Assembly: GCA_029266635.1 (NCBI GenBank)
Contig: JAQSWM010000003.1
Location: forward strand, 248,001-312,000
Origin: Sphingobacteriaceae bacterium
GTDB lineage: Bacteria; Bacteroidota; Bacteroidia; Sphingobacteriales; Sphingobacteriaceae
Reading direction: 5' to 3'
Length of the DNA stretch: 64,000 bases
Shown here: positions 14,471 through 24,132 of the stretch, piece by piece
How the letters are laid out: the number at the start of each line of letters is the position of its first letter
How positions within the stretch are numbered: the stretch's first letter is position 1
Made by a program: the position numbers and the translations under genes
Notes under the pieces: generated by a model
Seen by the model: the letters and a program-made list of their open reading frames with translations, nothing else
Told to the model about the DNA's origin: nothing
Databases searched by the model: none

Positions 14471-16915
14471 ATGAATACCCGCTTGACCAGAACTTTTGCC
14501 CTTTTAATTTACGTAAGTACTTACATAAATCTTGCCTTTGGACAGACTGCAGAACACTTCCGCATCAGCGGAAATGTCTCCACGAAAGCCGATATTAATA
14601 TTCAGGAACTTACTTTACAGTTGATCCGGTCGAAGGATTCATCGCTTGTGAAGGTTGAGTTTCCATCCGCAAGCGGCGAGTTTCAGTTTGAGAACATCCC
14701 GGCAGGGGAATACCGGCTACGTACTGCGCACGTTGCTTTGGCTCCGTACATATCAGAACTCATTAATCTTTCAAAAGACATCAGCCTCGGAAAGATCATT
14801 CTTGAGCAAAAGACAAATGCTTTGAAGGAAGTAGCCGTTTCGGCTAATCGACCTTTTATTCAACAGCAGTTTGATAAAACCGTGCTCAACGTGGAAAGCA
14901 GCATAGTGTCTGCGGGCAGCACCGCGATGGACGTTTTGGAGAAAGCGCCGGGAATCTCAGTTGACCAAAATGACAACTTAAGCATGCGGGGCAGGCAGGG
15001 AATTCTGGTGATGATCGATGGGAAGAAAGTCCCGATGAGCGGGGCGGAATTGGCTACGATGCTGCGGGGGATGTCGGCAAGTTCAATAGATAAAATTGAG
15101 CTGGTTACTAACCCTTCAGCGAAATACGAAGCAGCGGGAAACTCCGGCATTATCGATATCAAACTCAAAAAGGACAAACGGAACGGAACTAACGGGAGCA
15201 TCACATCATCATTCACGCAGGGCAAATACGCCAAAACAAGCTCGGGATTTAACATCAACAGCAGAAGCAAAAAACTGAATGCGTTTGCTTCATACAACTA
15301 TGGATTCAGAAAGGAGTTTAATGACCTTTCAATTTACCGGAACTTCTATAATGGCGTTAATTTTACCGGATCAGACGATCAGCAGAATTATTTTAAGCCT
15401 CAGTATAATTCTCACAACTACAGAGCCGGACTCGATTTTTACGCCTCGCCCAAAACAGTGATCGGGTTTGTAGCAAGTGGTTTTAATTTGAACATAGACA
15501 GAAGCTCGGAAAGTAAATCAACTTCTATAAACAGTTCCCATACGCCAACATCATATTCGCTTACGGACGCAGAGTCGGCAAACAACAGGTTCAATCCAAG
15601 TTTGAATGTGAACTTTAAGCAAGTTCTTGACACTTTGGGCAAAGAGATAACTGCCGATCTGGATTATGCCAGCTATAACACAAACGATGATCAGAATTAT
15701 GTAACCAAGTTTTTCAATCTCAACAACAGCCAAACTGCATCACCTTACCTGCTTTATGGAACTTTGAATGGGAATCTTGATATCAAATCTGCAAAAATCG
15801 ACTACACACACCCGTTTAAAGGTAAAGAGGCACGGCTTGAAGCTGGACTGAAAAGCAGCCTTGTGGAAGCGGATAATAATCTTCAATTTTTCGACAGGAG
15901 CAACGGGTCGGATGTATATGATGCCGGCAAGAGCAATCATTTTCTGTATAAAGAAAACATCAATGCGGCGTATGTTAACGTTTCTAAAAACTGGAGCAAG
16001 CTAAGTGCTCAGTTCGGACTGAGGTTAGAAAACACACAGGCGAAAGGCACACAGCTTACAAATGGCGAAAACTTTGACCGCTCTTATTCGCAACTCTTCC
16101 CAAGCGGATACATCGGCTACAAGTTCAATGCTAAACATGAGTTGGGAATATCCGTAAGCCGACGCATTAACCGCCCCACTTACAATCAGCTAAACCCGTT
16201 CAAGTACTACATCAATGCGAGTACCTACAGCACAGGAAATCCGTTCTTAAAACCGGAACTCACCTATTCTTTCGAGATAACTCATACTTACAACCAGCAG
16301 CTGAACATGAAGTACAGCTACAGCCGCACAGTAGATAACATGATTTCAGTATTATCATTAGACAATCCTTCAAGCAATCTGGTTATACAAACCGACCGGA
16401 ACCTCGCCCTTCTTAATTACTACAGCTTCAGCCTGTCAACACCTGCTCAAATTACCAATTGGTTTACCAGTACCAATAATGTGACAGCTTACTACGGGCA
16501 ATACTCGGGCAATCTGGTTAATACCAACCTGAGAAGCGGGCGAGCCACGGTCCAGGTAAATAGCAACAACAACCTGACGTTTAGCCCTACTTTCAGCGGC
16601 GAGATCGTAGGTACTTATCAGTCTCGTGAGATTTATGCTTTTCTGGATTTAAATCCGATCTGGTCTCTGTCTGCAGGGGTTCAAAAGCAATTATGGAACA
16701 AAAAAGCAAGTGTAAAATTGAACGTGGGGGATATGTTCTATACCAACACTGTGAAAGCCACTACACGATCTAATGGCTACGAAGAAAAGTTTTTTCAAAA
16801 ACGCGACACCCGGACCGCGGCCGTGAGTTTCACTTACAAATTCGGAAAAAGCCAGGGTTCGCAAGGACCGCGGAAAACAGGCGGTGCTGAAGAGGAAAAA
16901 AGGAGAGCAAATTAA
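14471..16915 (+). CDS. TonB-dependent receptor-type outer membrane barrel (OMP_b-brl_3 class)
   Basis: 814 aa. Signal peptide (MNTRLTRTFALLIYVSTYIN, cleavage near FGQ), a carboxypeptidase-regulatory-like domain (about 28-118), a plug-like domain (about 125-235 with MDVLEKAPGISVDQNDNLSM and GSIDKIELVTNPSAKYEA-type sequence), then a barrel of about 550 residues with NQLNPFKYYINASTYSTGNP, typical of this subclass. The C-terminal tail is basic and glutamate-rich and runs past the last strand. The ATG at 14471 was chosen because the longer frame starts at TTG and would bury the signal peptide. It is divergent from the sigma operon. The substrate is unknown; such proteins often serve metal or small-molecule uptake. 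Confidence 0.85.
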   Translation: MNTRLTRTFALLIYVSTYINLAFGQTAEHFRISGNVSTKADINIQELTLQLIRSKDSSLVKVEFPSASGEFQFENIPAGEYRLRTAHVALAPYISELINLSKDISLGKIILEQKTNALKEVAVSANRPFIQQQFDKTVLNVESSIVSAGSTAMDVLEKAPGISVDQNDNLSMRGRQGILVMIDGKKVPMSGAELATMLRGMSASSIDKIELVTNPSAKYEAAGNSGIIDIKLKKDKRNGTNGSITSSFTQGKYAKTSSGFNINSRSKKLNAFASYNYGFRKEFNDLSIYRNFYNGVNFTGSDDQQNYFKPQYNSHNYRAGLDFYASPKTVIGFVASGFNLNIDRSSESKSTSINSSHTPTSYSLTDAESANNRFNPSLNVNFKQVLDTLGKEITADLDYASYNTNDDQNYVTKFFNLNNSQTASPYLLYGTLNGNLDIKSAKIDYTHPFKGKEARLEAGLKSSLVEADNNLQFFDRSNGSDVYDAGKSNHFLYKENINAAYVNVSKNWSKLSAQFGLRLENTQAKGTQLTNGENFDRSYSQLFPSGYIGYKFNAKHELGISVSRRINRPTYNQLNPFKYYINASTYSTGNPFLKPELTYSFEITHTYNQQLNMKYSYSRTVDNMISVLSLDNPSSNLVIQTDRNLALLNYYSFSLSTPAQITNWFTSTNNVTAYYGQYSGNLVNTNLRSGRATVQVNSNNNLTFSPTFSGEIVGTYQSREIYAFLDLNPIWSLSAGVQKQLWNKKASVKLNVGDMFYTNTVKATTRSNGYEEKFFQKRDTRTAAVSFTYKFGKSQGSQGPRKTGGAEEEKRRAN

Positions 16916-16924
16916 TTTAGCTTT

Positions 16925-16950
16925 AAACGCTCGGCTTGTGCTGAGCGTTT
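16925..16950 (+). terminator. Hairpin between the receptor gene and marR
   Basis: 11-bp arms (16925-16935 and 16940-16950, one G.T pair) and a 4-nt loop. The only T run is within the 3' arm, so termination may be partial. It ends 9 bp before the marR start and could also affect marR translation. Confidence 0.5.
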
Positions 16951-16959
16951 GAAATTCAT

Positions 16960-17445
16960 ATGGGTATGGACTTTTTAGATGAATTAGGTGAACTGGCTCT
17001 GGCCACACGACTCAAACGGCTAAGCGACAGGCTAGCCAATGACGTGAGCTTGATTTATAAGGAAGCGGGACTTGAGCTTGAGCCGAAGTGGTTCCTGATT
17101 CTAATGTTGCTCAAAAAGGAGAAGCTTTTGTCTATTGGAGAGATTTCTGAGATGCTGAAGCTCAGCCATCCCGCGATTGTGCAGTTTGTAGATGAATTGC
17201 TGAAGCAAGGACTTGTGATTACATCAAAGGATAGCAAAGACGCCCGCAGGCGGATGATTTCTTTATCCCCGAAAGGGAAAGACGTTCTATTGAAAGCAGA
17301 ACCAGTTCTGGAAATCGTGAAAACAGAAAACCAGAACTGGCTGAATGAGCAAAACTATAATCTGCTAAACCTCATCGTTCAACTGGAGCAATCGCTTGAT
17401 GAGAAAAGCATGTACGAACGCATACAATCGAAGCTTTCTTCTTAG
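16960..17445 (+). CDS. MarR-family transcriptional regulator
   Basis: 161 aa with the winged-helix layout of MarR: dimer helices at both ends, a recognition region about 60-90 (SIGEISEMLKLSHPAIVQFV) and the wing around SKDARRRMISLSPKGKDVL, a well-conserved MarR signature. The 3' end overlaps the convergent GH2 gene by 4 bp. A second in-frame ATG lies 6 bp inside. Targets cannot be told; it is not divergent from any gene, so its neighbours are not obvious targets. Confidence 0.9.
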   Translation: MGMDFLDELGELALATRLKRLSDRLANDVSLIYKEAGLELEPKWFLILMLLKKEKLLSIGEISEMLKLSHPAIVQFVDELLKQGLVITSKDSKDARRRMISLSPKGKDVLLKAEPVLEIVKTENQNWLNEQNYNLLNLIVQLEQSLDEKSMYERIQSKLSS

Positions 17446-19295
17446 TATTTATCTCCGGCGTAACTTCTGGAATTTAGCAAACCCGGAGGAATATTTAGCT
17501 CTCCCGTTATCGGATCAATTAAGCCATTTTGCTCATCTTCAATATTTGTAGCCTGAGTGTACACATCACCTGCAATGGGGCGCTTGCGCAGCTCCTGTTT
17601 GTAAAGCTTGATTTGGTTAGCCCGCTCGTTATCGTTCGCCGGCCCACCATAATCCACAAAACCAAAACCGCCCCATTCGCTCACAAGCAAAGGAATCTGT
17701 CTGCGAAAGAAGAACGGATCTCCAACCACTAAAGGAAATGCCGCCACGCCTTCCAGCTTTCCTGCAACCAACCCATCGAGCATTTTGCACCAGGTTTCAT
17801 TATCAGGAGTGTAGAGGTGGGCTGTGAAAATATCCGTTTTCAGCCTGCCTTGATACGATATGTGCTGCCATCCATCATTATCCACCACTAAGAATTGCGG
17901 GTGAGCTATCTGCATATAGTGATACATATCCATGATGTATTGCCGGGTTTCGGCGTTCGTGGCAATATCCTGTGCTCCCCAGTCTTCATTGTAAAGGCTC
18001 CAAATAATGATGGAAGGGTGCGTTTCAATCAAAGCAAGCATCCGCATTAGTTCCTCCCGGTGATTTGTCCGGCTCTTATGGCTGGACTGGTGCGGGCTTG
18101 GCACCTCAACCCATAGCAACATCCCGAGCCGATCGGCTAACTTATAAATACGTGGGTCAACCCCGGCAATATGTATGCGTACCAGGTTGCAGCCAAGCTT
18201 TTTCATGGCATACATGTGCTTTTTGATCTCCTGGTAAGTTGCCGCTCCCGGCTGATATAAAATGCCATCTAAATAAACAGACTTGTTATTCAGATATATG
18301 GCGTGGCCGCGAGCTTCGATCTTGCGCAAGCCGAAGTGGGTTTCTATGGTAGCCGAATAGCCGTTTGAATCTACCAGTTCAGCCACAAGGCGATAGAGGT
18401 GTGGAAACTCCGGAGACCATAGTTTCGCGTTAGGGATTTCTATTACAACGCGTTGCTGCTTTTGCCCTGCTTCAAGAAGCAAGGGGAACTCATCACTTGC
18501 TATCACTTTCCGGTCGGGATCGCTTCTGTCGGAAACTTTAAGCCTGATGATGTAGGCGCCCGGATCGTGGATGCGTGTGGTCAAATTGAACCGCACCAGG
18601 TTATCTTCAACCGTGCTTACCACGCCGACTCTTGAGCGCAGGCGGTTGCGCTCTACGGTTTCTAACCAGATGCTGCGAACAGCTCCGGTGTAGGTTTGAT
18701 ACCAGATCCCACCGCGTTTGTAGACGAACGACTCCTGTTTTCCGCGAGGAGTGTCGGCGTCCATGGTGGCCATGATGCGAACCGTCAGGCGATTTACCGG
18801 TTGAAGAATCCGTTCCTCAAGTTCAAAAGAAAATGATGTGTATTCGCCTACGTGGACAGCTTCGCCCTCCACTGTATTTAACTGATATCCATTTAGCCAA
18901 ACCTGAGTTTCATAACCGCAAGCGCCGAATGTTAGCTGGAAAGTAGACGAAGGTGCGCCTTCAATCTGTTCCAACTGAGGCAAAGGGAACTCTCGTTCAT
19001 ACCAAACTATAAGTTTATCCTGCCAGCGGGTTTCGGAATTAAGCCCCTTTTCCATATGTTGCTCTACGCTGCCTGGCCACTGAGCGGTGTGCTCGTATTT
19101 ATGGTGTAAATGCCAGCCTTCGCGTAGGCCTTTATCCTCAGGGTCGTGAGCAAAATGCCAATCGCCATCTAAAAGCACAAATGAGTTTGGGCGGATAACG
19201 GCTCTCGGAAGGGGATCAACGTAGCTTTCGTCGGCAACAGACTCTTCCTGGCTCTTGGCAAAGCCATAATTCGGATGGATTAATTCGCTATTCAT
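17442..19295 (-). CDS. Glycoside hydrolase family 2 (beta-galactosidase/beta-glucuronidase-like)
   Basis: 617 aa, no signal peptide, so probably cytoplasmic. Domains: N-terminal jelly-roll sugar-binding (about 35-210, with LDGDWHFAHD), Ig-like (about 215-325), TIM barrel (about 330-617). The acid/base glutamate is in IIWSLYNEDWG (about residue 437) and the nucleophile in LLVSEWGGFG (about 540), both in place. At 617 residues it is nearer to beta-glucuronidases and short GH2 enzymes than to LacZ. It is divergent from a vSGLT-like sugar symporter 242 bp away, suggesting uptake and hydrolysis of a galactoside or similar. The exact substrate is not determined. Confidence 0.9.
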   Translation of the reverse strand: MNSELIHPNYGFAKSQEESVADESYVDPLPRAVIRPNSFVLLDGDWHFAHDPEDKGLREGWHLHHKYEHTAQWPGSVEQHMEKGLNSETRWQDKLIVWYEREFPLPQLEQIEGAPSSTFQLTFGACGYETQVWLNGYQLNTVEGEAVHVGEYTSFSFELEERILQPVNRLTVRIMATMDADTPRGKQESFVYKRGGIWYQTYTGAVRSIWLETVERNRLRSRVGVVSTVEDNLVRFNLTTRIHDPGAYIIRLKVSDRSDPDRKVIASDEFPLLLEAGQKQQRVVIEIPNAKLWSPEFPHLYRLVAELVDSNGYSATIETHFGLRKIEARGHAIYLNNKSVYLDGILYQPGAATYQEIKKHMYAMKKLGCNLVRIHIAGVDPRIYKLADRLGMLLWVEVPSPHQSSHKSRTNHREELMRMLALIETHPSIIIWSLYNEDWGAQDIATNAETRQYIMDMYHYMQIAHPQFLVVDNDGWQHISYQGRLKTDIFTAHLYTPDNETWCKMLDGLVAGKLEGVAAFPLVVGDPFFFRRQIPLLVSEWGGFGFVDYGGPANDNERANQIKLYKQELRKRPIAGDVYTQATNIEDEQNGLIDPITGELNIPPGLLNSRSYAGDKY

Positions 19296-19537
19296 AACAA
19301 AAAATGAGGAGAGTTTTTAACTCAAAATGCACTGAATTAACCATCATTACAAAAGAATGTTTCCTGCAAGGCGTCTTACTTCTTCTAACTGTCATATAAA
19401 AAAGGTGTTATATTTTATAATCTGGCCTACATCATCAGCTTTATCAACAACAAACTACAAAAAACGCATCTAAATCTTTTAATTGAGATATTTAATTATT
19501 TTAGACGTCGCTAAAACAACAACCTAAAACTTAAAGA

Positions 19538-21217
19538 ATGAACAAACTTGAAACCAAAGATTACATTGTTTTTCTGATCTACTTTGTCATAGTCTCGGCT
19601 TATGGCTTGTGGATTTATAACCGCAAAAAAGTCAAGTCAGCCGAACACGGGGCATCCAAGGACTATTTTCTTGCAGAGGGTTCTCTTACGTGGTGGGCAA
19701 TAGGCGCATCGTTAATCGCATCTAACATATCTGCTGAACAGTTTGTGGGCATGAGCGGATCAGGTTTCAAAATGGGCCTTGCAATCGCCACTTACGAGTG
19801 GATGGCGGCGGCAACACTCATCATAGTAGCGGTGTTTTTCATTCCGGTTTACCTCAAGAACAATATTTCCACCATGCCGCAGTTCCTCAGCCAGCGCTAT
19901 AACGGCACTGTTGCTATGATCATGGCGGTGTTTTGGCTGTTGTTATATGTGGTTGTAAACTTAACATCTATTCTATACCTGGGGGCTTTAGCTGTAAACA
20001 GTATCTCCGGCATTAGCCTTAATACGTGTATGTATGCAATGGCAATTTTTGCTATCATCATCACCCTTGGCGGGATGAAAGTAATAGGCTACACAGACGT
20101 AATACAGGTGTTCTTCTTAGTGTTGGGAGGATTAGCCACAACGTACCTTGCTCTAAACCTGGTAGCTGACCATTATGGTTCTTCAGGCGTATTAAGCGGG
20201 TTCAATTTGATGACGGAACATGCCAATGATCACTTCCACATGATATTTGAACGCGACGATCCCAACTATCTCGATTTGCCGGGTTTATCACTGCTGGTAG
20301 GCGGTATGTGGATTGTTAACCTGAACTACTGGGGCTGTAACCAGTACATCACTCAGCGGGCTTTAGGTGCGGATTTGAAAACTGCACGTGCGGGTATCTT
20401 ATTTGCCGCGTTTCTGAAATTGTTAATGCCTGTTATAGTAGTTATTCCGGGTATTGCCGCTTATGTTTTATATAAGGAAGGTAATTTTCAAACAGACATG
20501 CTGCAGAACGGCGAGCTAAACCCAGACCGGGCTTACCCTGTACTTCTCAACTTATTGCCAGCCGGATTAAAGGGGCTTTCTTTCGCGGCTTTGACAGCAG
20601 CAGTTGTTGCTTCATTGGCAGGTAAGGCAAACAGTATAGCCACGATATTCACGCTGGACGTTTATAAGAAAGTGTTTAATAAAGAAGCGAGTGAAGATAA
20701 GATGGTAACAGTAGGTAAAACTACAGTGGTTGTAGCTATGATATTGGCGGTTATTATTGCTCCAAATCTAGGTATCGACAAAAAAGGTGGATTCCAATAC
20801 ATTCAGGAGTATACCGGCTTTGTTTCGCCAGGGATATTTGCAATGTTCATTTTGGGTTTCTTCTGGAAGAAAACTACTTCCAATGCAGCCCTATTTGCAA
20901 CTATCGGAGGATTTGCACTGTCACTGCTGCTAAAATTCTTACCAGGCATGATGGATCTTTCCTTCCTTGGACCGGTTGGATTTGCTGTTCCGGCAGGAGG
21001 AGGCGTTTACGAAATCCCGTTCATCGACCGGATGGGAATTGTGTTTGTGATTTGTATCATCGGGATGTGGATCATTTCCATGATAGAAAATCCTGATGGA
21101 AAGAAAGCAAACGGGCTTGAGGTTGATGCCCAAATGTTTAAAACAACGCCGGGCTTTGCTGTCGGTGCCTTGATCATAGTTGGAATATTGGCTGCTCTTT
21201 ATACCATTTACTGGTAG
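19538..21217 (+). CDS. Sodium/sugar symporter of the SSS family (vSGLT-like)
   Basis: 559 aa, about 14 membrane helices. The sequence keeps vSGLT hallmarks: SAEQFVGMSGSGFKMGLA, ATYEWMAA, NLNYWGCNQYITQRALGA and FAAFLKLLMPV. These contain the Gln, Glu, Asn, Tyr and Lys positions that contact galactose in the Vibrio transporter as I recall its structure. The helix with ALTAAVVASLAGKANSIATI matches the helix that carries the second sodium site. It therefore looks like an active sodium-driven galactose/glucose-type importer in the inner membrane. It is divergent from the GH2 gene and followed by a strong terminator, so it is monocistronic. Confidence 0.92.
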   Translation: MNKLETKDYIVFLIYFVIVSAYGLWIYNRKKVKSAEHGASKDYFLAEGSLTWWAIGASLIASNISAEQFVGMSGSGFKMGLAIATYEWMAAATLIIVAVFFIPVYLKNNISTMPQFLSQRYNGTVAMIMAVFWLLLYVVVNLTSILYLGALAVNSISGISLNTCMYAMAIFAIIITLGGMKVIGYTDVIQVFFLVLGGLATTYLALNLVADHYGSSGVLSGFNLMTEHANDHFHMIFERDDPNYLDLPGLSLLVGGMWIVNLNYWGCNQYITQRALGADLKTARAGILFAAFLKLLMPVIVVIPGIAAYVLYKEGNFQTDMLQNGELNPDRAYPVLLNLLPAGLKGLSFAALTAAVVASLAGKANSIATIFTLDVYKKVFNKEASEDKMVTVGKTTVVVAMILAVIIAPNLGIDKKGGFQYIQEYTGFVSPGIFAMFILGFFWKKTTSNAALFATIGGFALSLLLKFLPGMMDLSFLGPVGFAVPAGGGVYEIPFIDRMGIVFVICIIGMWIISMIENPDGKKANGLEVDAQMFKTTPGFAVGALIIVGILAALYTIYW

Positions 21218-21230
21218 CCAGTTATTCGAT

Positions 21231-21271
21231 AAAAAAAACCGCCTGGTCATTCAAGATCAGGCGGTTTTTTT
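21231..21271 (+). terminator. Bidirectional intrinsic terminator after the sugar symporter
   Basis: 11-bp arms (21238-21248 and 21255-21265, one G.T pair), 6-nt loop, T run downstream and a run of eight A upstream, so it can act in both directions. Confidence 0.9.
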
Positions 21272-21504
21272 ATGCTAAACGTTGTACTTATTTGGTTTTG
21301 AGTTTAAAAAATTGTGTAGTTGTGCAGAAGCTCACGTTTTTAATTATAAAAAACTCTTGCTTCCCCGCGGCAAAACCCCTAACTTTATGACAAGGTTAAT
21401 CAGCCCTCTAAGCGCTCTATATTATCTAGATTATAATATATTTTAGAATTCTGCTTTTGCAAAGTTTAATGTACGCTTAAGGGATTATAGGTTTTTTAAT
21501 TGTT

Positions 21505-21534
21505 AAACCCGTCGTGTGGAGCCACGACGGGTTT
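21505..21534 (-). terminator. Hairpin terminator at the end of the efflux operon
   Basis: Perfect 12-bp arms (21505-21516 and 21523-21534) with a 6-nt loop, 6 bp beyond the stop of the MFS gene. The T-rich side favours the plus strand, so it is probably a shared barrier for both converging units. Confidence 0.75.
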
Positions 21535-21540
21535 ATTATT

Positions 21541-23088
21541 TTAGTGAGCATCCACCGGCATAGCCACGTTTCTTTTGAACTTCTGCAGATAAAGCAGCGG
21601 AATGCAGCAAAGCATTATCACACCTGCAATCCAGTATGCATCAGTAAACGTAAGAAGCAAAGTTTGCCTGATCACAGTCCCCTCCATTGCTTTCAGCGCC
21701 AGGTGCTGGGCATCTAAGAGTGAATATCCCTTCGAAATAAAGCCTCTTATCATCATGTTGATTTTTTCAACATACGCGGGATTATAGATATTGACATTTT
21801 CCAGCAGCACGCTTCTGTGAAAACCTTGCCTTACATGTATTAGAGTGGTTAAAGCCGCAATGCCAAACGATCCGCCCAGTTGCCTCATCATATTATTCAG
21901 CCCCGTGCCCTGCCCGAGCTCCGGGCCTTTTAAGTCCTGGATTGCAAGCGTTGTAAGCGGCACAAAGAGCAGTGCCATTCCCGCACCGCGAATGATCAAA
22001 GGCAAAAAGAAATCTGATGTTCCTGATGAAAGCGTTGATTTGCTCAACATGGTGGAGAACACGTAAAAAAGGAACATTCCCGCTGTAGCCATGAACTGCG
22101 CCGGCACACCTTTTTTCAGCATAATGCCGATAAAAGGCATCATTATAATGGTAACCAAACCTCCGGGGAAGAGTATTTCGCCGGTTTGTTGTGCCGAAAA
22201 GCCCAGAAGCGTTTGGCAAAAAACAGGAAATACAAATACGGTTCCGTACAGGCCAAATCCCAAGATAAATGAGGTGAACATCCCCACGCTAAAGCTTCTG
22301 TGCCGTAATATCTTAAAATTCACAACAGGATGATCTGTACTCATTTCACGCCAGATAAACAGCAGGACCCCGAGCACTGAAGTGACAGATAAAAACGTGA
22401 TATAAGGGGTTGCAAACCAATCTTCACTCTCACCCTTTTCCAAAACAGTTTGCAAACTTCCTACCGAAACTGCCAATAGTACAATGCCCCACCAGTCAAT
22501 GGGCTGCCCCTTGCCTTCTCGTGGAGTTTCTTTAATAAATAGGTAGGTGCAATATGCTGCGAGAATTCCAACCGGAATGTTCACATAAAATATCCAGGGC
22601 CAGGAGAAATGATCCGTGATGTATCCACCGATCGTTGGTCCCACCGTTGGTCCCACCACCGCACCTAATCCAAAGAGGGCTGTAGCTGTGCCCACTTCTT
22701 CCCGCGGCCAGGTTTCAAGCAAAATTGCCTGTCCGGTAGATATCAAACCACCGCCCGCAAGCCCCTGGATAATCCGGAATATGATCAGTTCATTCAAGTT
22801 CGTCGCGTTTCCGCAGAGGAAAGAAGCAATGGTGAATATGATGATTGACAATAAGAAGTAGTTCTTCCTGCCAAGCCGGCTGCCCAACCATCCCGACATG
22901 GGCAGGATTATTACGTTGGCAACGGCGTAGCCTGTGGTAATCCAGGCGACATCTTCAAGCGTAGCCCCCAAATTGCCCTGTATCTGAGGCATAGACACGT
23001 TCACGATTGTGGTGTCTATAAGCTCCAGTAGTGCTGCGGTGATTACCGTGATCGTAATCACCCACTTTTTTAAACCTTTTTCGGCCAT
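21541..23088 (-). CDS. DHA2-family MFS multidrug efflux permease (EmrB/QacA-like)
   Basis: 515 aa, 14 predicted helices. Motif C-type sequence GLGAVVGPTVGPTIGGYITD, the motif A-like loop GSRLGRKNYFL and the TM1 block LELIDTTIVNVSMPQIQGNL identify the DHA2 drug:H+ antiporters that pair with HlyD-type adaptors. It follows the hlyD-like gene by 1 bp. With it and the TolC gene it should form a tripartite pump moving hydrophobic drugs, bile-like compounds or dyes out of the cell. Which compounds are pumped cannot be told. Confidence 0.93.
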   Translation of the reverse strand: MAEKGLKKWVITITVITAALLELIDTTIVNVSMPQIQGNLGATLEDVAWITTGYAVANVIILPMSGWLGSRLGRKNYFLLSIIIFTIASFLCGNATNLNELIIFRIIQGLAGGGLISTGQAILLETWPREEVGTATALFGLGAVVGPTVGPTIGGYITDHFSWPWIFYVNIPVGILAAYCTYLFIKETPREGKGQPIDWWGIVLLAVSVGSLQTVLEKGESEDWFATPYITFLSVTSVLGVLLFIWREMSTDHPVVNFKILRHRSFSVGMFTSFILGFGLYGTVFVFPVFCQTLLGFSAQQTGEILFPGGLVTIIMMPFIGIMLKKGVPAQFMATAGMFLFYVFSTMLSKSTLSSGTSDFFLPLIIRGAGMALLFVPLTTLAIQDLKGPELGQGTGLNNMMRQLGGSFGIAALTTLIHVRQGFHRSVLLENVNIYNPAYVEKINMMIRGFISKGYSLLDAQHLALKAMEGTVIRQTLLLTFTDAYWIAGVIMLCCIPLLYLQKFKRNVAMPVDAH

Positions 23089-23089
23089 C

Positions 23090-24130
23090 TTAATCGTTTG
23101 TGAGGACAGAAACTTTCACGCTCATTCCCGGGCGAAGTTTCTGCATCAATTCTTTGCTTGCTTTTAGTTTGATCTTAACCGGGATGCGCTGTACCACTTT
23201 CACATAGTTGCCAGTCGCGTTATCCGGAGGAAGAAGAGAGAATTTGGCACCTGTTGCGGGAGAGAAGTTATAGACTTCGCCTTCTATCTTCTCATCAGGA
23301 AAAGCATCCACCTTGACATCCACTTTTTCACCACTCTTCAACTTCTCAAGCTGTGTTTCTTTGAAGTTTGCGGTGATATATAAGTTGTCATTATCAACGA
23401 TCGAGAACAACGTTTGTCCGGGCTGCACAAGCTGGCCTTTCTGGATATTCTTTTTAGAAACGATCCCTGTTGCCGGTGCTTTAATTGTTGCGTAAGAAAG
23501 CTGGAGGCGGGCAAAATCCACATCCGCTTTGCGTTGATCTACCCCGGTGTTGGTTACTGCTAATTGCGAGCGAGTGGTTCCTACCTGCTCTAAAGCAGCT
23601 TTATATTGATCTTGAGCGGCTTTGTACGCAGCCTCTGCTGATTCCTTTTCTGCCTGCGCCTGCTCAAACTGCTGGCGTGGGATAGAACCATCTTTTACCA
23701 GGTTTGCATAACGCTGATAGTCTTTGGTGGCTTTCCAAACCCGTACCCTAGCGGCTTCTATGTTCGCTTTTGCGGTTGTAGAACTGGCAGCAGTTGCACT
23801 AATCTGTGACTGCGAAACTCCGATATTAGCGCTCGCTCCGCGTTGTGCAGCCAAAGCTTGCTCTACTTTAATCTGGTAATCGCGGTCATCAAGTTTAACC
23901 AGCAATTGCCCCTCTTTTACTTCCTGATTTTCTTCAAAAAACAAGGAATCGACATAACCACCTACGCGGGATACAACCGGGCTGATATCTCCATCAATCT
24001 GAGCATCGTCTGTGTCAACGTGCTTGCTGTAATACATGTATTCGCGTACTCCGAAAATTCCGCCAACTACAAGGAATACGGCAATGATGATTGGGATAAC
24101 TTTATTCTTTTTCTTTACTTGGGTTTCCAT
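23090..24130 (-). CDS. HlyD/EmrA-family membrane fusion protein
   Basis: 346 aa. One N-terminal membrane helix (about 13-30), then the lipoyl-like half motif VDTDDAQIDGDISPVVSRVG, a long coiled-coil hairpin (about 80-215, AQRGASANIGVSQ to GVDQRKADVDFAR), the second lipoyl half with ATIKAPATGIVSKKNIQKGQ, and beta-barrel domain. This is the periplasmic adaptor between the MFS permease and TolC. The gene lies between them with gaps of 1 and 2 bp. Confidence 0.93.
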   Translation of the reverse strand: METQVKKKNKVIPIIIAVFLVVGGIFGVREYMYYSKHVDTDDAQIDGDISPVVSRVGGYVDSLFFEENQEVKEGQLLVKLDDRDYQIKVEQALAAQRGASANIGVSQSQISATAASSTTAKANIEAARVRVWKATKDYQRYANLVKDGSIPRQQFEQAQAEKESAEAAYKAAQDQYKAALEQVGTTRSQLAVTNTGVDQRKADVDFARLQLSYATIKAPATGIVSKKNIQKGQLVQPGQTLFSIVDNDNLYITANFKETQLEKLKSGEKVDVKVDAFPDEKIEGEVYNFSPATGAKFSLLPPDNATGNYVKVVQRIPVKIKLKASKELMQKLRPGMSVKVSVLTND

Positions 24131-24132
24131 TT

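Larger units (their letters stand above)
21218..21540. other. Intergenic region between convergent symporter and efflux operon
   Basis: 323 bp. It holds the symporter terminator (21231-21271) and the efflux-operon hairpin (21505-21534). The 230 bp between them are A/T-rich and show no gene, repeat or promoter I can support. Confidence 0.6.
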
